64,000 nt of DNA from Lysobacter sp. A03 (lineage in GTDB: Bacteria; Pseudomonadota; Gammaproteobacteria; Xanthomonadales; Xanthomonadaceae). Shown piece by piece: positions 26,782 to 36,058 of the stretch. The translations under genes and the position numbers were made by a program. The first letter of the stretch is position 1. Each line of letters begins with the position of its first letter. The notes beneath the pieces are model-generated. The model saw only the letters and a list, made by a program, of their open reading frames with translations, made no database searches and was not told where the DNA came from. The DNA lies in assembly GCF_000855665.1 (NCBI RefSeq), contig NZ_JXSS01000062.1:62001-126000 (forward strand), read 5' to 3'.

Positions 26782-29700
26782 ATGGAGTCCGTCATGTCTG
26801 GAAAGCGCAAATTGTCGAATCTTTACCCGGCGCGCTTCATGGAGAAGCTTGGTGCCTGTGCGATCGCTTTCGCCGTAACCTTCATGGCGCTTCCCGCAAG
26901 CGCGGGGATCAGCTTGCCCAGCGATCCGTTGACGACCGGGACCCGCGTTCCCGCCAATATCCTTTTCATACTTGACGACTCTGGTTCCATGGCGTTTGAG
27001 GCTATGGAGAACCCGGTGGTTCCTACTGTTTGTCGTCGAAAGACGAATGGGAGCTGTGAGCCTAATACGACGATTACTGATGAAACGTATGTTGGTAACA
27101 CTGTTTACTATGACCCGAGTATAACCTATCAACCTTGGCTCAATGCGGCTGGAGAGTTGCTCGTCGGCGGTACCACCTACGAAAGTGCCTTTGCCAGCTT
27201 CGACAACAACAGTGACCCGGTCGATCTTTCCAACCCGAACTCCTGTGCTGCGGTCACCCGCAACGGTGCCAACCGAACGATGTGTGGTGGAATACAGACA
27301 TTCTACGTCCCCAAGGATCCTTCTCGAACTGACGCAAACTATCTCCGTGATGCGGCCAACTACTATCGATTCCAGATAGGTGAAAACGGCGACATCATTC
27401 GCAGCGAGTTTGGTCCAGTAAGCGGGGGGGCTCAGACAATACTTACCAGAAGCGGGCTCTCCGGTTCAGGAAAAAACTGGGGACCTACCTTTTCCTTCGA
27501 TGTTCCGAGTGGTTCCAACGATTTGCGTGTCGAAACAACGGGTGGCACTAACAGCGGTCAAGGGTTTGACCTGTACGTCAAAAGAGGCGCTGAGCCCACT
27601 CAGGCCAGCTACGATTGCATAAGCACGGAAAAAAATAATTCGAAGGCGTGCACAGAGTCCTCCCCGGGTGCCGGACAATGGTTTGTCAGACTCCGCGGAT
27701 CCAACGGTGGCGCGGAATACTCAGGTGTGAGTCTGACGGTGAAACTGTCTACCTCTAACGCATGCAGCGGCACGTCGGGTTCTTCTGGTTGGATAAACTG
27801 TTCGGCAAACACTCCGGGTCATCGCTCGCCGGCGGCCGAGAAAATTAATTATGCCACCTGGTATTCGTATCACCGGACACGCATGAAAGCGGCAAAGGCC
27901 GGCGCCAGCGCAGCTTTCAGCGGCTTGGGAACCAACGTTCGCGTGGGTTTCCGGACCATTTGGAAGCGCCAGCCGTCCGGCACCCGTCCGGTCAATGAGC
28001 CCAAGCACGCCGTTCCAATCCCGGTCGGCTACAACAAAGGTTTGTTTGAAGATCCCAACGGGCGTAACGGTGCCAATAACAATCGTACCCAGTGGTTCAA
28101 CAGGCTGCACAGCGCGGTTGGCCAGAGTGGTACGCCCCTGCATGGTGCACTTCGGGACGCCGGGGAGTATTTTTCGTCCAACGCTGCAAACGGCCCATAT
28201 GGCCCGGAAGTAGGAGCCGATCAGCTCGCCTGCCGTCAGAACTTCTCGATCCTGACCACAGACGGCTATTGGAACGACTTCAGCAACTATGGTAGCGGGG
28301 TAAAGGTCGGCAACGCGGACGGTACTGCGGGCCAGAAGATCAGCGGGCCAAAGAATGATGACTACACGTACAGCCCGGCACCGCCATTCAAGGATGACCT
28401 TTCGGATACGCTAGCCGATATCGCGATGTACTACTGGAAGACCGATCTCTCCAGTTTGACAAACATCGTGCCGACCAGCGTAGGTAACCCTGCGTTCTGG
28501 CAGCACATGGTCACCTTTGGTATTTCCATCGGTCTGCGCGGGACGCTCGATCCGGACAACGATCTCCCCTCCTTGAAGGATGGCACGCTCCAATGGCCGA
28601 ACCCATTGTTGAAGGAAGACGCGCGCCGCATCGATGACTTGTGGCATGCGGCGGTCAACGGGCGCGGCACTTTCCTGTCTGCAAGCAATCCCAACGAGTT
28701 CGCCACCGGACTCAAGGCCGCGTTGGCGACGATCACCGAGCGGGTTGGTTCATTCTCCAACGTGACCGCGAACTCCACGACGCTTGATGCGGATACCGCA
28801 GTATTCCAGGCCAGCTATGTCTCGGGTGTGTGGACGGGGGATTTGGTATCCTATCCAATCACTGGAACAGGGGTTTCAGTGACCCCCTCATGGCGTGCCT
28901 CTGAAAAAATTCCGACGTCGGGCCGAAAGATATTGACGTTCGACGGAACAAACGGAGTCGGTTTTCCAACGATGGCCCAGGCACAATCGCTAGCACGGAC
29001 CGGAGCAAGTAACTATCCCGTATCGGGCAGCGACAATGCCGGCTATATCGCGGGGGTGCGTACTCTTGAGATTGAAAAAGGTGGAACGTTGAGAACGCGC
29101 AATCATGTTCTTGGTGACATCGTAAGCTCCTCTCCCGCCTACTCGAAGGATACCAATACAGTATTTGTCGGTGCCAATGACGGCATGCTGCACGCGTTCT
29201 CCGCCGCTACGGGTGCCGAGCTTTTTGCATACATCCCGGCTTCAATCAACTGGTCCGATCTCAGTACGCTGAGCCGGCCTGATTACGCCCACCGCTACTT
29301 CGTCGACGGACCCGTGGTGGTTTCGGATAGAACACAGACTCCTGGCAAGAACCTGCTCGTGGGAAGTCTGGGTAAGGGTGGTAAAGGGCTGTTCGCGCTG
29401 GATGTGACGAACCCGCAGTCGTTCACAGCAAACAAGGTTTTGTGGGAGGACTCCGAGACGCCATTGGGGAACATGGGGTTGGTGCAAGGAAAGCCAATCA
29501 TCGCCGAGCTGAACAATGGCGTTACCGGGCTGATCGTGAGCAATGGGGTCAACAGCTCACATGATCGGGCTGTACTCCTTGTCTACGATCTTGAGACAGG
29601 CGACTTGCTCAAAGAAATTGACACCTTGGCCGGTTCGACCTCGTCACCCAATGGCTTGTCGCCACCTGTGGGTTGGGATAGCGACGGAAATGGGACGCTG

Positions 29701-30516
29701 GACTCTGTGTACGCTGGAGACCATTTGGGCAACGTATGGAAGTTCGACCTGGCTGAGTCTTCCACATCGGGTTGGAAGGTTGCCAACGCAGGTTCTGCGC
29801 TGTTTAAAGCATCCCACGGAACAGGTGCGTCCACGAAGGCGCAGCCGATTACGGGAGGGTTGACCGTGGCGATGCACCCTACGACTTATCAGACGTGGCT
29901 GTTCTTTGGAACAGGACGATTGATGACGGTAGGCGACGTGGAAAACCGGGATGTCCAGAGCATGTATGGACTTGTCGATACAGGCGCAACCGTTCTGAAG
30001 ACAGCGCTGACCAAGCGAAATATCAAGCAGGTGGGAACGAGAGACCTACGCCCGGTACGGGGATTCGATGCACAGACTCCGTTGCCTTTGGATAGCAAGG
30101 GCTGGTACGTCGATCTGGTGATGCCTCCAAACACAGCGGAGGGGGAACGGATCGTGACCGATGCCCAGGTGGTTGGCAACGTGCTCGTGACCTCAAGCGT
30201 CATTCCGACTGCAAACGCGTGTGAGTCGGATGGACGCGGTTACATCAATGCGCTTGACGCATTCACGGGCACCAGTACGGGGCCGTCGTTCTTCGATCTC
30301 AACAACGATGGAAGCTTTGATGATGAAACGATTGGTACAGGTGATAACCAGGTGCCGATCGGCTCTGTGGATCTGGGAGTAGGGATGCCAACGCTTGGAT
30401 CGCTGCTTCGGGGCCGTATGGTGGTGGGAGGTTCAACCGGCGGTACTGCGAGCGTGCCCACGCGGGAAACGCGTAATGTGGGGCGCGTCTCATGGCGCGA
30501 AGTGGTCGGAGAATGA
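26782..30516 (+). CDS. pilY1: PilY1 tip adhesin / pilus biogenesis protein
   Basis: A 1244-residue secreted protein. A signal peptide (about residues 15-42) is followed by FILDDSGSM near residue 65, a MIDAS-like DxSxS motif of a von Willebrand A-like region. The C-terminal half is the PilY1 beta-propeller: FVGANDGMLHAFSAATGAELFAYIP and a calcium-loop-like DSDGNGTLD at residues 966-974. PilY1 caps the type IV pilus, works in adhesion, twitching and surface sensing. Its base composition is visibly more A/T-rich than the flanking genes, especially around 27000-28100. It sits between pilX and pilE. Confidence 0.95.
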   Translation: MESVMSGKRKLSNLYPARFMEKLGACAIAFAVTFMALPASAGISLPSDPLTTGTRVPANILFILDDSGSMAFEAMENPVVPTVCRRKTNGSCEPNTTITDETYVGNTVYYDPSITYQPWLNAAGELLVGGTTYESAFASFDNNSDPVDLSNPNSCAAVTRNGANRTMCGGIQTFYVPKDPSRTDANYLRDAANYYRFQIGENGDIIRSEFGPVSGGAQTILTRSGLSGSGKNWGPTFSFDVPSGSNDLRVETTGGTNSGQGFDLYVKRGAEPTQASYDCISTEKNNSKACTESSPGAGQWFVRLRGSNGGAEYSGVSLTVKLSTSNACSGTSGSSGWINCSANTPGHRSPAAEKINYATWYSYHRTRMKAAKAGASAAFSGLGTNVRVGFRTIWKRQPSGTRPVNEPKHAVPIPVGYNKGLFEDPNGRNGANNNRTQWFNRLHSAVGQSGTPLHGALRDAGEYFSSNAANGPYGPEVGADQLACRQNFSILTTDGYWNDFSNYGSGVKVGNADGTAGQKISGPKNDDYTYSPAPPFKDDLSDTLADIAMYYWKTDLSSLTNIVPTSVGNPAFWQHMVTFGISIGLRGTLDPDNDLPSLKDGTLQWPNPLLKEDARRIDDLWHAAVNGRGTFLSASNPNEFATGLKAALATITERVGSFSNVTANSTTLDADTAVFQASYVSGVWTGDLVSYPITGTGVSVTPSWRASEKIPTSGRKILTFDGTNGVGFPTMAQAQSLARTGASNYPVSGSDNAGYIAGVRTLEIEKGGTLRTRNHVLGDIVSSSPAYSKDTNTVFVGANDGMLHAFSAATGAELFAYIPASINWSDLSTLSRPDYAHRYFVDGPVVVSDRTQTPGKNLLVGSLGKGGKGLFALDVTNPQSFTANKVLWEDSETPLGNMGLVQGKPIIAELNNGVTGLIVSNGVNSSHDRAVLLVYDLETGDLLKEIDTLAGSTSSPNGLSPPVGWDSDGNGTLDSVYAGDHLGNVWKFDLAESSTSGWKVANAGSALFKASHGTGASTKAQPITGGLTVAMHPTTYQTWLFFGTGRLMTVGDVENRDVQSMYGLVDTGATVLKTALTKRNIKQVGTRDLRPVRGFDAQTPLPLDSKGWYVDLVMPPNTAEGERIVTDAQVVGNVLVTSSVIPTANACESDGRGYINALDAFTGTSTGPSFFDLNNDGSFDDETIGTGDNQVPIGSVDLGVGMPTLGSLLRGRMVVGGSTGGTASVPTRETRNVGRVSWREVVGE

Positions 30517-30518
30517 TG

Positions 30519-30950
30519 ATGCAGTGCAGCCCAAAGAGTCCCCGCCGATCGACTGCGGGGGAGGGAGGATTCACGCTCATTGAGGTCATGATCGTCGTCG
30601 TGATCGTGGCGATCCTGGCGACGATCGCCTACCCGAGCTATCAGGATCAAGTAATGCGGTCGCGTCGTTCCGCAGCTGCGGTCTGCCTGCAGGAGCGTGC
30701 ACAGTTCATGGAGCGGTACTACACGACGCAGCTGACTTACGTTGGTGCCCCCGATCCGGCGCAGTGTGACGGTTCGGTAGCGCGGTTCTATCAGGTCCAG
30801 GCACGCGGTGTGACGGCTCGCGCGTACACCTTGGATGCAGTACCGCAGGGTGCGCAAGCGGCGCGGGACACTAAGTGTGCGACTCTCTCCACTAACCAGC
30901 GCGGTGAACGCTCAGCTAGCGGAACCGCCGGTGCGGGCGAGTGCTGGTAG
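30519..30950 (+). CDS. pilE: Type IV minor pilin PilE
   Basis: A 143-residue pilin with cleavage site GG-FTLIEVMIVVVIVAILATIAYPSY, followed by MRSRRSAAAVCLQERAQFMERYYTT, typical of PilE minor pilins. Two Cys near the C terminus (KCATL, GECW) would form the D-loop. Three in-frame ATGs lie in tandem at 30513, 30516 and 30519 over the end of pilY1. GGAG at 30508-30511 is best spaced for 30519, so I chose it. Last gene of the operon. Confidence 0.9.
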   Translation: MQCSPKSPRRSTAGEGGFTLIEVMIVVVIVAILATIAYPSYQDQVMRSRRSAAAVCLQERAQFMERYYTTQLTYVGAPDPAQCDGSVARFYQVQARGVTARAYTLDAVPQGAQAARDTKCATLSTNQRGERSASGTAGAGECW

Positions 30951-30977
30951 AGCCGAGCCACTTGACGCGAGAAAAAG

Positions 30978-31005
30978 AAAGGCCGTGCAGTGCACGGCCT
31001 TTTTT
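30978..31005. terminator. Bidirectional intrinsic terminator between pilE and tRNA-Asn
   Basis: A perfect palindrome, AAAGGCCGTGCA with TGCACGGCCTTT, with a T run on the forward strand and an A-rich flank that gives T residues on the reverse strand. It can end both the pilin operon and the convergent tRNA-Asn transcript. Confidence 0.88.
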
Positions 31006-31013
31006 CTTGATCT

Positions 31014-31090
31014 TGGCGCCCGAAGCTGGACTCGAACCAGCGACCCCCTGATTAACAGTCAAGTGCTCTAACCAGCTGAGCTATTCGGGC
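31014..31090 (-). tRNA. tRNA-Asn (GTT)
   Basis: 77 bases including an encoded CCA. The acceptor stem is GCCCGAA/TTCGGGC; the anticodon stem CTTGA/TCAGG encloses the loop CTGTTAA with anticodon GTT; the T arm contains GGTTCGAGTCC. The discriminator base is G. Confidence 0.96.
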
Positions 31091-31100
31091 GGGGACGGGC

Positions 31101-31128
31101 ATTGTAAGCGCTGGGTGCGTGGGGTCAA
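31101..31128 (-). promoter_or_regulatory. Promoter of tRNA-Asn
   Basis: On the reverse strand TTGACC (31128-31123) and TACAAT (31106-31101) are separated by 16 bases, and the tRNA begins 10 bases further. This is a good sigma-70 match. It lies just past the stop of the upstream fimT-like gene. Confidence 0.72.
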
Positions 31129-31132
31129 GTGC

Positions 31133-31681
31133 TTAGCTGCCCAATAACGCGAACGGGCACGCCTCGTTCTGCTTTCGTTCGGTGCGCGCGCGCCCGGCGT
31201 TGTTGACGACCACGCTGCCGAGGTGTGTGTCGTCGCTTCCGGAACATAGGCGCAGGCTGATGTTGCTGCCGGACGACATGCCACTTGGCTGAAAGCGGAG
31301 CATGGTCCTGCCGACGGTGCTGCGCAAGGTAATGCCGCCCTTGAGGCTGCCGAAGCGCTGGAGGACAGCACGCTCTGACGCCGGCTGGGTGCCGCGGCCA
31401 CCGTCCTCGAACACGATCCATCCGTGCTCCCAGAAGACGTGGTGGTCACAGCGTTGCCCATCAGCGCTGGGACACACGCTGACCGGCACGCCACGCGTCA
31501 CGGCTGTCGCGCGTGCTGTCGCAAGAGCCCCTGTAATCAGGTGAAACGTCGTGTCTGCAGCCATCCGTCGCTGCAGGTTCTTAAACGAAGGCACCCCAAC
31601 CCCCAGCAACACCCCCATCACCGCGATAGCCACCAGCAACTCAAGCAACGTCAAACCCCGGGCATCCTGCCTCATCGCCAT
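31133..31681 (-). CDS. FimT/GspH-like pseudopilin
   Basis: A 182-residue prepilin-like protein with cleavage site RG-LTLLELLVAIAVMGVLLGVGVPSF and a GspH/FimT-type C-terminal domain. It has Cys pairs (SVCPS/RCDHH, LCSGS/EACPF). It is separate from the forward-strand minor-pilin operon and looks like a stand-alone FimT, as found in many Xanthomonadaceae. FimT proteins in related bacteria bind DNA at the pilus tip during natural transformation; that role is inference here. AAGGA precedes the ATG at 31681; an ATG at 31675 is also possible. Confidence 0.87.
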   Translation of the reverse strand: MAMRQDARGLTLLELLVAIAVMGVLLGVGVPSFKNLQRRMAADTTFHLITGALATARATAVTRGVPVSVCPSADGQRCDHHVFWEHGWIVFEDGGRGTQPASERAVLQRFGSLKGGITLRSTVGRTMLRFQPSGMSSGSNISLRLCSGSDDTHLGSVVVNNAGRARTERKQNEACPFALLGS

Positions 31682-31834
31682 CAGTCCTTTTGACTCGATT
31701 GCGACAAGGATCGCGCTGGGCTCACTGAACAGTCATCCGGCGACGGGTCGTGGAACGGTAGGGATTTACCGTCTCCGCCCCCATCACGTAAGGGTCCTAC
31801 ACTGACCAGCTGAGAAATCCGACGCTTGGATACG

Positions 31835-33922
31835 ATGAACGACGCAGCACAGAGCCCTTCCGAAATCACCGATGCCCCGCCGGAGCGCTTCCCGGGCGCA
31901 AGACAGCGCGAGGGTACCTTTGAGCTGGTGTCGCCCTATTCGCCGGCTGGAGACCAGCCACAGGCGATTGAGAAGCTGGTGGAGGGTTTCGAGGCCGGAC
32001 TGGCGCACCAGACGCTGTTAGGCGTCACTGGTTCGGGCAAGACCTACACGATCGCCAACGTGATCCAGCGGGTGCAGAAGCCGACGCTGGTGATGGCGCC
32101 CAACAAGACCCTGGCCGCCCAGCTGTACGGCGAGTTCAAGTCGTTCTTTCCTAACAATGCAGTCGAGTACTTCGTCAGCTACTACGACTACTACCAGCCC
32201 GAGGCCTACGTGGCCTCGTCGGACACCTTCATCGAGAAGGACAGTTCGGTCAACGAGCACATCGAGCAGATGCGGCTGTCGGCGACCAAGGCGCTGCTGG
32301 AGCGCCGCGACGCGATCATCGTCTGCACCGTCTCGGCCATTTACGGCTTGGGCGATCCGAACGAATACTTCCGCATGGTGCTGCACATGGTCCGCGGCGA
32401 GCGCATCGACCAGCGCGAGTTGATCCGGCGCCTCACCGAGATGCAGTACTCCCGCAACGACACCGAGCTCCGCCGTGGTACGTACCGTGTGCGCGGCGAG
32501 GTGATCGACGTGCATCCGGCCGAATCGGAGATGGAGGCGGTGCGGATCGAGTTGTTTGACGGCGAGATCGAGAACGTCTCCACCTTCGATCCGCTCACCG
32601 GCGAGAGCCTGCGCAAGCTTCAGCGCTACACGATCTACCCCAAATCCCACTACGTCACCACGCGGCGCACGGTGCTCGACGCCGTGGATGCCATCAAGGA
32701 CGAGCTGCGCGTGCGTCTGGAGCAGTTGTACTCGCAGAACAAGCTGGTCGAGGCTCAGCGGCTCGCGCAGCGCACCCAGTTCGATCTGGAGATGCTGGCC
32801 GAGGTTGGCTACTGCAACGGGGTTGAGAACTACTCCCGCCATCTGACCGGGCACATGCCCGGCGAGCCGCCGCCATGCCTGTTCGACTACCTGCCGCCCG
32901 ACGCGCTGCTGGTGGTGGACGAGTCGCATGTGACCGTTCCGCAGATCGGCGCGATGTACAAGGGTGACCGCTCGCGCAAGGAGACCCTGGTGGAGTTCGG
33001 TTTCCGCCTGCCGTCGGCGCTGGACAACCGGCCGCTGCGCTTCGAGGAGTGGGAAGGGCGTTCCCCGCGTTCTATCTTCGTGTCCGCCACGCCACGTGCC
33101 TACGAACTGGAGAAGTCCGAGGGCCAGGTCGTCGAGCTGGTTGTGCGTCCGACCGGATTGATCGACCCGGAAGTGGAAGTGCGGCCCGTCGCGACGCAGG
33201 TCGATGATGTGCTTGGCGAGATCAGCCTGCGGGTGGCGATGGGCGACCGGGTGCTGATCACGACGCTGACCAAGCGCATGGCAGAGAACCTCACCGAATA
33301 CCTCGCCGAGCACGATGTGCGCGTGCGTTACCTGCACTCGGACATCGACACGGTCGAGCGGGTGGAGATCATCCGTGACCTGCGCCTGGGCAAGTTCGAT
33401 GTGGTGGTGGGCATTAACCTGTTGCGCGAAGGCCTGGACATGCCCGAGGTGTCGCTGGTGGCGATTCTGGATGCCGACAAGGAGGGCTTCCTGCGCTCGA
33501 CCGGATCACTGATCCAGACGATCGGCCGGGCGGCCCGGAACGTGCGTGGCAAGGCGATCCTGTACGCGGACAAGGTCACCGACTCGATGAAGCGCGCGAT
33601 CGAGGAGACCGACCGGCGGCGCAGCAAGCAGGTCGAGTACAACACCGAGCACGGCATCACCCCGACATCGGTGAACCGTGCGGTCATGGACGTCATGGAA
33701 GGCGCGCGCGTGGACCCGGCCGCGCTGAAGGAGCGCAATCGTGCCCGCCAGGTGGCCGAGGAGCTGGCGGAGTACGCGGCGCTCAATCCTGCCCAGCTCT
33801 CGGCGAAGATCAAGAAGCTCGAGCAGAAGATGTACCAGCACGCGCGGGATCTGGAATTCGAGGAGGCGGGAGCCGTGCGCGACCAGCTGCACCTGCTGAA
33901 AGAGCAGGGCTTCGGCGTCTAG
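31835..33922 (+). CDS. uvrB: Excinuclease ABC subunit B
   Basis: A 695-residue DNA damage-verification helicase of nucleotide excision repair. Walker A is [14 protein letters not shown]; the beta-hairpin [11 protein letters not shown], the DESHVT box, and ATPRAYELE are conserved; the C-terminal UVR domain ([21 protein letters not shown]) binds UvrC. The ATG at 31835 is preferred to a TTG at 31826. An N-terminal extension of about 25 residues precedes the usual [17 protein letters not shown] start of the fold. Confidence 0.97.
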   Translation: MNDAAQSPSEITDAPPERFPGARQREGTFELVSPYSPAGDQPQAIEKLVEGFEAGLAHQTLLGVTGSGKTYTIANVIQRVQKPTLVMAPNKTLAAQLYGEFKSFFPNNAVEYFVSYYDYYQPEAYVASSDTFIEKDSSVNEHIEQMRLSATKALLERRDAIIVCTVSAIYGLGDPNEYFRMVLHMVRGERIDQRELIRRLTEMQYSRNDTELRRGTYRVRGEVIDVHPAESEMEAVRIELFDGEIENVSTFDPLTGESLRKLQRYTIYPKSHYVTTRRTVLDAVDAIKDELRVRLEQLYSQNKLVEAQRLAQRTQFDLEMLAEVGYCNGVENYSRHLTGHMPGEPPPCLFDYLPPDALLVVDESHVTVPQIGAMYKGDRSRKETLVEFGFRLPSALDNRPLRFEEWEGRSPRSIFVSATPRAYELEKSEGQVVELVVRPTGLIDPEVEVRPVATQVDDVLGEISLRVAMGDRVLITTLTKRMAENLTEYLAEHDVRVRYLHSDIDTVERVEIIRDLRLGKFDVVVGINLLREGLDMPEVSLVAILDADKEGFLRSTGSLIQTIGRAARNVRGKAILYADKVTDSMKRAIEETDRRRSKQVEYNTEHGITPTSVNRAVMDVMEGARVDPAALKERNRARQVAEELAEYAALNPAQLSAKIKKLEQKMYQHARDLEFEEAGAVRDQLHLLKEQGFGV

Positions 33923-33938
33923 CGGGTGAAAAAAGCGG

Positions 33939-33967
33939 TTGCCGTAATGTGGCTGGCGGGCTAAACT
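33939..33967 (+). promoter_or_regulatory. Promoter of tRNA-Val
   Basis: TTGCCG (33939-33944) and TAAACT (33962-33967) are separated by 17 bases, with the tRNA starting 36 bases after the -10. Sits directly after uvrB. Confidence 0.65.
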
Positions 33968-34003
33968 GCGCGCCCTCTCGCCGGGTTCATGAGTTTGGCG
34001 AAT

Positions 34004-34078
34004 GGGCGGTTAGCTCAGTGGTAGAGCACTACCTTGACATGGTAGGGGTCGGGGGTTCGAAACCCTCACCGCCCACCA
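34004..34078 (+). tRNA. tRNA-Val (GAC)
   Basis: 75 bases including an encoded CCA. The acceptor stem is GGGCGGT/ACCGCCC; the anticodon stem CTACC/GGTAG encloses TTGACAT with anticodon GAC; the T arm contains GGTTCGAAACCC. The type III secretion locus starts just downstream, but no repeat of the tRNA 3' end was seen at its far side. Confidence 0.96.
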
Positions 34079-34087
34079 CATCCAATG

Positions 34088-34120
34088 AAAACGGCAGGCC
34101 TTTGCAGGTCTGCCGTTTTT
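34088..34120 (+). terminator. Intrinsic terminator after tRNA-Val
   Basis: AAAACGGCAGGCC and GGTCTGCCGTTTTT form a long stem around TTTGCA, ending in a T run. The A-rich 5' flank could also let it end the reverse-strand type III operon, although that gene ends about 75 bases away. Confidence 0.88.
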
Positions 34121-34194
34121 GTTTGCGTCGGTGCCCGCGCCTATCGTGCGTTGCGTCTGCTGGGGTTCGGGCGTGACCCGGATGGAAAGCCCTG

Positions 34195-34968
34195 TCAGCG
34201 GCGCTCCGGCGCGATGCTGGTGAAGCCACCGGAGTCCACGCTCAAGCTCTTCAAGTCCGGGCCGTCAGGCAGCATGTTCCGCTGCACACCTTCGCGGTAC
34301 TGCGACAGCAGCTTCTGGTCCCCGCGGGACTGGAGCGTACGGTAGCCGCCCAGTGCCGCCGCCGTATGCAGCATGAAGGTCTCCGCGATTTCCTGGCGAT
34401 CGGCGTCGTCCATCTCCGCCAGTTCCGGGTCCTCGCGCATGGCCTTGCGTAGCTGATCGCGGATGGAGGTGACCTGAGCCCGGGTCAGGGGGCTTCCCCT
34501 GACGACCTCCCATAAGCCCGCGTAGTGTGCCGCGGTGACATCGATGAGGTCGTTGGAAGCCAAGCCGTTGGCGGCGAGGATCTTCTTGAAGTCCGAGCGG
34601 TAATGACCCGCCTCAAGATCGCGCATTACCATCGCCTCTGCCTCCGCCTGGTCCGGTTGATCGCTGGCCAGGTATCGGGCGAAACGACGGTCGACCAGCT
34701 TGCTCACCTCGGGATCCGACGAGAAACGCGGGTTGAATGGCACCTTCCTGGCTTCCACTGGAGGGGCACTTGCAGCCGATGACTCGATCGCTTTGGTGCT
34801 GCTCTTGCTGAGGGCGCGGGTGCCTCCGATCGCTGACTGGCTGAGCGCCATCTGGCCGTAGTTCACCCCCATATCGAGGGTGGGACTGGGGGACCACTGG
34901 GCGTGCGCAGGTGCCAGCGCGGACGCGCCGGCAAATCCGATCAATAGCAAGGTCAGATGGGTTCGCAT
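34195..34968 (-). CDS. Exported protein of unknown function, distal gene of the T3SS operon
   Basis: A 257-residue protein with a clear Sec signal peptide (hydrophobic LTLLLIGFAGASALAP, cleavage near AHA-QW). The mature part is helical, with segments LVDRRFARYLASDQPDQAEAEA, AHYAGLWEVVRG, and AETFMLHTAAALGGYRTLQ. It resembles DUF6683-type proteins in general pattern, but I cannot confirm this. GGAGGA lies 7 bases before the ATG at 34968. It is last in the reverse-strand run of type III genes, after a 99-base gap that holds a long hairpin, so cotranscription is likely but not certain. Confidence 0.7.
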   Translation of the reverse strand: MRTHLTLLLIGFAGASALAPAHAQWSPSPTLDMGVNYGQMALSQSAIGGTRALSKSSTKAIESSAASAPPVEARKVPFNPRFSSDPEVSKLVDRRFARYLASDQPDQAEAEAMVMRDLEAGHYRSDFKKILAANGLASNDLIDVTAAHYAGLWEVVRGSPLTRAQVTSIRDQLRKAMREDPELAEMDDADRQEIAETFMLHTAAALGGYRTLQSRGDQKLLSQYREGVQRNMLPDGPDLKSLSVDSGGFTSIAPERR

Positions 34969-34986
34969 AAGAGATCCTCCACAAAG

Positions 34987-35022
34987 CACATGGCGACCCC
35001 GGGAACCCGGGATCGCCATGTG
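34987..35022. repeat. Long near-perfect palindrome between two T3SS-linked genes
   Basis: Arms CACATGGCGA and TCGCCATGTG continue inward through CCCGGG and CCCGGG to an AA loop, giving a 17 bp stem with one mismatch. No T run follows on either strand. In the reverse-strand transcript it would form a strong hairpin between the 114-residue gene and the exported-protein gene, perhaps as an mRNA stability or processing element. Confidence 0.75.
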
Positions 35023-35067
35023 GTGACACTTCGGTGAAACTTGTTGAAAAACAGGGCAGCCGGGAGA

Positions 35068-35412
35068 TTACTGCTTACGGGCTACCGTGGTCATGCCTTC
35101 ACCGATCGACTTGATCGCGGTGCTGCTCGCGTTGGAGATCATGCTGAAGAGCTGGCTCTGCGCCTGGAACTCCATCATCGTCTTCTGGAATTGCTTCGCG
35201 GCCTTCTGGTCTTCCGGATTCGCGGCAGCGAGCTTGTCCATCTTGCCGGTCAACTCGACCAGCTTGGCCGCCTTGTCGCCCATGATGCCGCCCAGCGCCT
35301 GGGCAATCGCGACCAGCCAGCTCTTGCCCTTGCCGCCCTTGGCGTCACCGGCCTGAAGGTTCTGGACGACCATCTTGGCGATGGCAAAATTGTTGGAAGC
35401 CTGTGCAGTCAT
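35068..35412 (-). CDS. Small helical protein, candidate T3SS substrate
   Basis: A 114-residue protein, soluble and almost fully helical by inspection, with no Cys. A mid segment AIAQALGGIMGDKAAKL is amphipathic, and the C-terminal part (KQFQKTMMEFQAQSQLFSMISNASSTAIKSIGEGM) has the Gln/Ser/Met-rich heptad look of secreted needle-tip, filament or translocator proteins such as EspA. That resemblance is only in pattern. GGAGAA lies 6 bases before the ATG at 35412; a 5' extension to 35520 lacks a ribosome-binding site. It stands after a 144-base gap with a small hairpin, so it may have its own promoter and high expression. Confidence 0.65.
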   Translation of the reverse strand: MTAQASNNFAIAKMVVQNLQAGDAKGGKGKSWLVAIAQALGGIMGDKAAKLVELTGKMDKLAAANPEDQKAAKQFQKTMMEFQAQSQLFSMISNASSTAIKSIGEGMTTVARKQ

Positions 35413-35556
35413 GTCGATTCTCCGCTGTGTTGGAATTGGCCGATTGCGCGTTGTGACGATTGGGCCGGGGGTTGGATTTGGATCTGTTGCGTGTGAACTG
35501 ATAGTGCGATTGGTTGACACCGGTGACTAGCTAGGGCGTGCCCTAGTCGTCGCACC

Positions 35557-36027
35557 TCACCGGCGACGCCGGAGCGCCATGGCGACGTGGGCCGGCAGGG
35601 CCATGGTGTGATCCTGTGAAGGGTTGGCTTGGGCAGAGCGCAGCTGGCCGCTCAACCACTCCTGCGCGGACGCTTCCCCTTGCTCGTTGCAACGGCGCGC
35701 AAACTCGGTCGCGGTGCGCAACGCATCGTTTTGCAGGCTGCCCAGGGCATCGTCGAACTGACGCACGAGTTCGTTGCGGTCGGTTTCGTCGAGCATCTGG
35801 TTGCCCACCAGCAGGTCCAGGGTTTCCATCCACTGCGCCCGGTCGGGTCCGACGCTCTGAGGGGTGCTGGCTGAGGCCGCTTCACTTTCCAGCGCTTCAC
35901 GGAAGTGGCGGAGGATGGTTTCGCGATCCGCCGCGTCGACGTCGGGATTCTCGGCCAGTGACGCATCCAGTTGCGCGAGCATCTGTTCGTGGTCCGCGGT
36001 GCGGGATGGCGTGTCGTAACTGGTCAT
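35557..36027 (-). CDS. Unknown protein with duplicated helical motif (paralogue of the next gene)
   Basis: A 156-residue, acidic, helical protein. Residues about 18-45 (MLAQLDASLAENPDVDAADR and on to ILRHFREAL) and 65-95 (WMETLDLLVGNQMLDETDR and on to LVRQFDDAL) look like two copies of one motif. The second copy plus the following SLxxxA...EFARR...SAQEWL part aligns with the 123-residue protein encoded just upstream in the operon. AGGAAG precedes the ATG at 36027. The place in the operon after sctP suggests a role in type III secretion, such as chaperone, substrate or regulator; I recognise no known family. Confidence 0.65.
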   Translation of the reverse strand: MTSYDTPSRTADHEQMLAQLDASLAENPDVDAADRETILRHFREALESEAASASTPQSVGPDRAQWMETLDLLVGNQMLDETDRNELVRQFDDALGSLQNDALRTATEFARRCNEQGEASAQEWLSGQLRSAQANPSQDHTMALPAHVAMALRRRR

Positions 36028-36058
36028 CGTCGGGCTTCCTGTAGTGACGGTGGAATGG

